Source of the DNA: Alphaproteobacteria bacterium
GTDB taxonomy: Bacteria > Pseudomonadota > Alphaproteobacteria > DSM-16000 > Inquilinaceae
Direction of reading: 5' to 3'
Length of the DNA: 64,000 nucleotides
Assembly: GCA_028284045.1 (NCBI GenBank)
Contig: JANQSN010000018.1
Location: forward strand, 1 to 64,000
The position numbers and the translations under genes are program-made. The notes under the pieces are model-generated. The model did not search any database. It saw only the letters and a program-made list of their open reading frames with translations, and was not told the origin of the DNA. Positions within the stretch are counted from its first letter, which is position 1. Every line of letters starts with the position of its first letter. Of this stretch, positions 60,162-64,000 are shown one piece after another.

Positions 60162-61331
60162 ATGCCGATCCATTTCACCGAAGATGAGCTGAACGGCCGC
60201 CTGGACCGGGCGCGGCGGGCGATGGTGGCGCGCGGCCTCGACGGATTGCTGATCTTCCGTCAGGAGAGCCTCTACTACCTCACCGGCTTCGACACCTTCG
60301 GCTACGTCTATTTCCAGTGCCTGGTGCTGACGGCCGATGGCGGCATGACGCTGTTGACCCGCGCGCCGGACCTGCGCCAGGCGCAGTTCACCTCGATCAT
60401 CGGCGACATCCGCGTCTGGGTGGACAAGGACGGCGCCGATCCCGTGGCGGCGCTGCGCGGGATTCTGGAGGAGCGGGGGTGCCGCGGCGCCCGCCTCGGT
60501 GTGGAGTGGGACGCCTACGGGCTGACGGCCAAGCTGGGGTTCCGGCTGGCCGACGGGCTGGCGGACACCTGCTGGCTAGAGGACGCCTCGGACCTGGTCT
60601 CGCAGCTGCGCCTGGTGAAGAGCGCGGGCGAGCTGGCCTATGTCCGCCGGGCGGCCGAGCTGGCCGATGCGGCCTACGACGCCGCGGCGGACCTCGCCGC
60701 CCCCGGCGCCTTCGAAGGCGACATCCTGGCGGCCATGCAGGCGGCGGTGTTCCGCGGCGGCGGCGACGATCCGGCGAACGAGACGATCATCGGTTCCGGT
60801 CCCGGGGCGCTGATGTGCCGCTACTTCACCGGGCGCCGGCATCTCTCGGCGAACGACCAGCTCACGCTGGAGTTCGCCGGTGTCTATCGCCACTACCACG
60901 CCTGCCTGATGCGCACGATCGTGATCGGCGCGCCGCCGCCGCGCCAGCGCGACATGCACCGGGCTGCCGTCGATGCGCTGGCGGCGGCGAAGGCGGCGCT
61001 AAGGCCCGGCGCGCCGCTGGGCGGCGTGTTCGATGCCCATGCGCGCACGCTGGACGACGCCGGCTTCGCGCCGCATCGGATGAATGCGTGCGGCTACAGC
61101 CTCGGCGCCACCTTCGCGCCGAACTGGATGGACTGGGCGGAAGGCAGCATGCTGTTCCACGGCAACCCGACCCTGGCGGAACCCGGCATGGTGATCTTCA
61201 TCCACATCATCGTCTTCGACAGCGATGCTGGCCTCGCCATGACCAGCGGCCAGACGGTGGAGGTGACGGACACCGGCTGCCGGGCGCTGACCCAAGCCCC
61301 CCTCGACCTTCTGGTGAAGGCCGGCGGATGA
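60162..61331 (+). CDS. M24-family protein, creatinase-like, apparent loss of metal ligands
   Basis: 389 residues with the two-part M24 layout: an N-terminal creatinase-type domain (about 1-140, with ESLYYLTGFDTFGYVYF) and a pita-bread C-terminal domain (about 160-385). Where metal aminopeptidases have the D-x(n)-D pair this protein reads LEFAGVYRHYHACLMRTIVI, with Glu, Ala and Leu in place of the aspartates. GYSLGATFAPNWMDW replaces the usual histidine-glycine helix. Creatinase and ectoine-hydrolase-type relatives also lack metals and hydrolyse small amidines or amides, so a small-molecule amidohydrolase is more likely than a peptidase. It overlaps the next gene by 4 nt. Confidence 0.75.
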   Translation: MPIHFTEDELNGRLDRARRAMVARGLDGLLIFRQESLYYLTGFDTFGYVYFQCLVLTADGGMTLLTRAPDLRQAQFTSIIGDIRVWVDKDGADPVAALRGILEERGCRGARLGVEWDAYGLTAKLGFRLADGLADTCWLEDASDLVSQLRLVKSAGELAYVRRAAELADAAYDAAADLAAPGAFEGDILAAMQAAVFRGGGDDPANETIIGSGPGALMCRYFTGRRHLSANDQLTLEFAGVYRHYHACLMRTIVIGAPPPRQRDMHRAAVDALAAAKAALRPGAPLGGVFDAHARTLDDAGFAPHRMNACGYSLGATFAPNWMDWAEGSMLFHGNPTLAEPGMVIFIHIIVFDSDAGLAMTSGQTVEVTDTGCRALTQAPLDLLVKAGG

Positions 61332-61888
61332 GGGGCGCGCTGCGCGGACCGCTGTGGCTTGCGGTCGCCGTGGCCGCGGCGCCGGTGCCGGCGGCGGGCC
61401 AGGACCGCAGCGCGCTGACCGACGAGTTCGACCGGTTCGCCGCGGCGTTTTTCGACGAACTGCAGGTTCGCTCGATCGCGGAGAATGTCGAGTATTGCGG
61501 GTATTTCGGCTTCGATCGGGCCGGCCAGTGGGTGGCGACGCCGCCGACGCGCGGCGATGCGCATGGTTGCCTGCCGGACCTGCCGCCGCCGGGGTTCGAC
61601 GCGCTGGCCTCCTACCACACCCACGCCGCCTACGACATCGACAGCGAGGTGCCGTCGGTCGACGACATGCTGAGCGATATCGACGAGGCGGTGGACGGCT
61701 ATATCGCCACGCCGGGCGGACGGTTGTGGCTGAACCTGTTCGACGAGGAGGTCGCCATCCTCCTGTGCGGGCCGGGCTGCGTCACCGCCGATGTGCGGTT
61801 TCGCGAATGCGCAGCCTATCCCCCGGATGTCGAGTACACGCTCGACGAACTCTACGACCGCGAAGACAATGACCCCGGATACTGCTGA
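61328..61888 (+). CDS. Exported DUF4329/JAB-like protein
   Basis: 186 residues with a signal peptide ([20 protein letters not shown]). [11 protein letters not shown] segment (H97, H99) followed by VPSVDDM (S110, D113) resembles the HxH...SxxD zinc site of JAB/JAMM proteases, as in DUF4329 proteins, with a longer gap than in deubiquitinases. Six cysteines in the mature part fit disulfides in the periplasm. Likely a periplasmic zinc hydrolase of unknown target. It is coupled to the M24 gene (4-nt overlap) and overlaps kdsA by 20 nt, so this pair is embedded in a core operon. Confidence 0.6.
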   Translation: MRGALRGPLWLAVAVAAAPVPAAGQDRSALTDEFDRFAAAFFDELQVRSIAENVEYCGYFGFDRAGQWVATPPTRGDAHGCLPDLPPPGFDALASYHTHAAYDIDSEVPSVDDMLSDIDEAVDGYIATPGGRLWLNLFDEEVAILLCGPGCVTADVRFRECAAYPPDVEYTLDELYDREDNDPGYC

Positions 61889-62738
61889 CCCGGCGCGGGC
61901 CCGCGCGCGGGTCGTCGAGGTCGGCGACCTGCGCCTCGCCAACGACCGGCCCTTGGCGCTGATCGCCGGCCCCTGTGCGCTGGAATCCCGTGCCCACGCG
62001 CTGGAGATGGCCGAGGCGATCGCCGGGATCGCCCGGCGCCTCGACATACCCTTTGTCTTCAAGACCTCGTTCGACAAGGCCAATCGCAGCGCCGTCGACA
62101 GCCCGCGCGGCCTCGGCCTAGAGGCGGCACTCGATATCTTCGCCGAGGTGAAGGCACGCGTCGGCTGCCCGGTGCTGACCGATGTGCACGAGGCCGGGCA
62201 ATGCGCGCCGGCCGCTGCGGTGGTCGACGTCCTGCAGATCCCGGCCTTCCTGTGCCGGCAGACCGACCTGCTGTTGGCGGCCGGGCGAAGCGGCGCGGCA
62301 GTCAACGTCAAGAAGGGCCAGTTTCTCGCCCCCTGGGACATGGCCAACGTCGTGGAGAAGGTGCGCTCGACCGGCAACGACCGGGTGCTGGTGACGGAAC
62401 GGGGGGTCAGCTTCGGCTACAACACCCTGGTCAGCGACCTGCGCGCGCTGCCGATCCTGGCGGCCGGCGGCGATCCGGTAGTGTTCGACGCCACCCATTC
62501 GGTGCAGCAGCCGGGCGGCCTGGGCCGCGCCTCGGGCGGGCAGCGTGAGTTCGTTCCGGTATTGGCCCGGGCGGCCGTCGCGATCGGCGTCGCCGCGGTG
62601 TTCATCGAGACCCACCAGGACCCCGACCGCGCGCCCAGCGATGGCCCCAACATGGTGCCGCTGGCCGAGCTGGAGGACCTGCTGACGGTCCTCGTCCGCC
62701 TCGACCGCACCGCCAAGGCGGCGCCGGTCAGGGTGTAG
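61869..62738 (+). CDS. kdsA: 3-deoxy-8-phosphooctulonate (Kdo-8-P) synthase, metal-dependent class
   Basis: 289 residues. Condenses phosphoenolpyruvate with arabinose-5-phosphate to make Kdo-8-P for the lipopolysaccharide core. Motifs: [56 protein letters not shown] and [23 protein letters not shown] has a cysteine (C36) where E. coli KdsA has asparagine; with the His in ATHSV, Glu in FIETHQDP and Asp in DRAPSDGP this is the four-ligand set of the metal-dependent class (Aquifex type). ATG 61869 lies inside the previous gene. Confidence 0.95.
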   Translation: MTPDTADPARARARVVEVGDLRLANDRPLALIAGPCALESRAHALEMAEAIAGIARRLDIPFVFKTSFDKANRSAVDSPRGLGLEAALDIFAEVKARVGCPVLTDVHEAGQCAPAAAVVDVLQIPAFLCRQTDLLLAAGRSGAAVNVKKGQFLAPWDMANVVEKVRSTGNDRVLVTERGVSFGYNTLVSDLRALPILAAGGDPVVFDATHSVQQPGGLGRASGGQREFVPVLARAAVAIGVAAVFIETHQDPDRAPSDGPNMVPLAELEDLLTVLVRLDRTAKAAPVRV

Positions 62739-62792
62739 TACATCGATCTTGAGCTTGTAGTACAGATCGTCATACAATTCATGCTGCATGAA
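62734..62792. promoter_or_regulatory. Candidate brnTA operator region
   Basis: TGTAGTACA occurs twice (62734-62742 and 62756-62764), 22 nt apart start to start, i.e. about two helical turns. Then TTCATGC-T-GCATGAA (62778-62792) is a 7-bp palindrome covering the brnT start codon. The stop of kdsA falls in the first repeat. The ensemble suits autorepression by BrnA or the BrnTA complex; this is inference. Confidence 0.5.
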
Positions 62793-63031
62793 ATTCGAGT
62801 GGGATGAGCGCAAGCGGCGACGCGTCATCGAGGAACGTGGGGTCGATCTGCTCCGGGCGGCGCAGATCTTCCGCAATCCCGTGCTGACGGTCCGTGACAC
62901 GCGCCGGGACTACGGCGAAGACCGTTTTGTTTCCATCGGTTCCGTCGATGAGCGGTGTTTCGTCGTGGTTCATGCAGAGCGCGACGGCTGCATACGCCTC
63001 ATCACAGCCTGGAAAGGTGGTCGGAGCGAGC

Positions 63032-64000
<969 letters not shown>

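Overview
The window is a 64-kb piece of a GC-rich (about 70 %) alphaproteobacterial chromosome, most like the Rhodospirillales and relatives. Pointers are the hom-glpX-recJ block, a PPi-type phosphofructokinase, LpxI as the UDP-diacylglucosamine hydrolase, the rpsB-to-lpxB envelope run, a ppiD-trpE/trpGDC-moaC-moeA-lexA block and the pyrG-kdsA-eno order. The genus cannot be settled from the sequence. Coding density is high. GTG and TTG starts and 4-nt ATGA/GTGA stop-start overlaps are common. No CRISPR array, rRNA or intact insertion sequence was seen.

Layout. 1-5.6 kb: end of hom, a foreign-looking low-GC Dabb gene, glpX, recJ and pfp. 5.6-5.9 kb: tRNA-Glu(UUC) followed by an imperfect 35-bp direct repeat. 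6-12 kb: an accessory surface-glycan cassette with a DUF354 protein, a GT2 glycosyltransferase and two tandemly duplicated GT-C-like membrane proteins, the last three translationally coupled. 12.4-17.5 kb: a 1722-residue secreted modular protein with N-terminal RTX repeats, a choice-of-anchor I region, a lamin-tail-like domain and a C-terminal endonuclease/exonuclease/phosphatase (ExeM-like) domain. 17.9-22.6 kb: a chemoreceptor, a PhzF protein, a divergent GST/HxlR pair and an AlpA-like regulator with palindromes upstream. 22.8-26.3 kb: dnaE.

26.3-41.5 kb is a 15-gene co-directional housekeeping run preceded by an inverted REP pair: rpsB-tsf-pyrH-frr-uppS-cdsA-dxr-rseP-bamA-skp-lpxD-fabZ-lpxA-lpxI-lpxB. 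It joins translation to isoprenoid, phospholipid, outer-membrane-protein and lipid A synthesis. 41.5-57 kb holds gltA, gltX, comEC, lexA, moeA-moaC-trpC-trpD-trpG and ppiD-trpE. The trp genes are interrupted by an oppositely oriented divergent polysaccharide deacetylase gene.

57.2-64 kb: tpiA, secG, pyrG, kdsA and the start of eno. Accessory genes are set among them: a creatinase-like M24 protein that seems to lack metal ligands, an exported DUF4329-like protein, and a BrnT/BrnA toxin-antitoxin pair whose leader carries a palindrome over the toxin start codon. The parts least like routine core genome are the GT cassette, the modular nuclease, the AlpA/palindrome locus, the M24-DUF4329 pair and brnTA.
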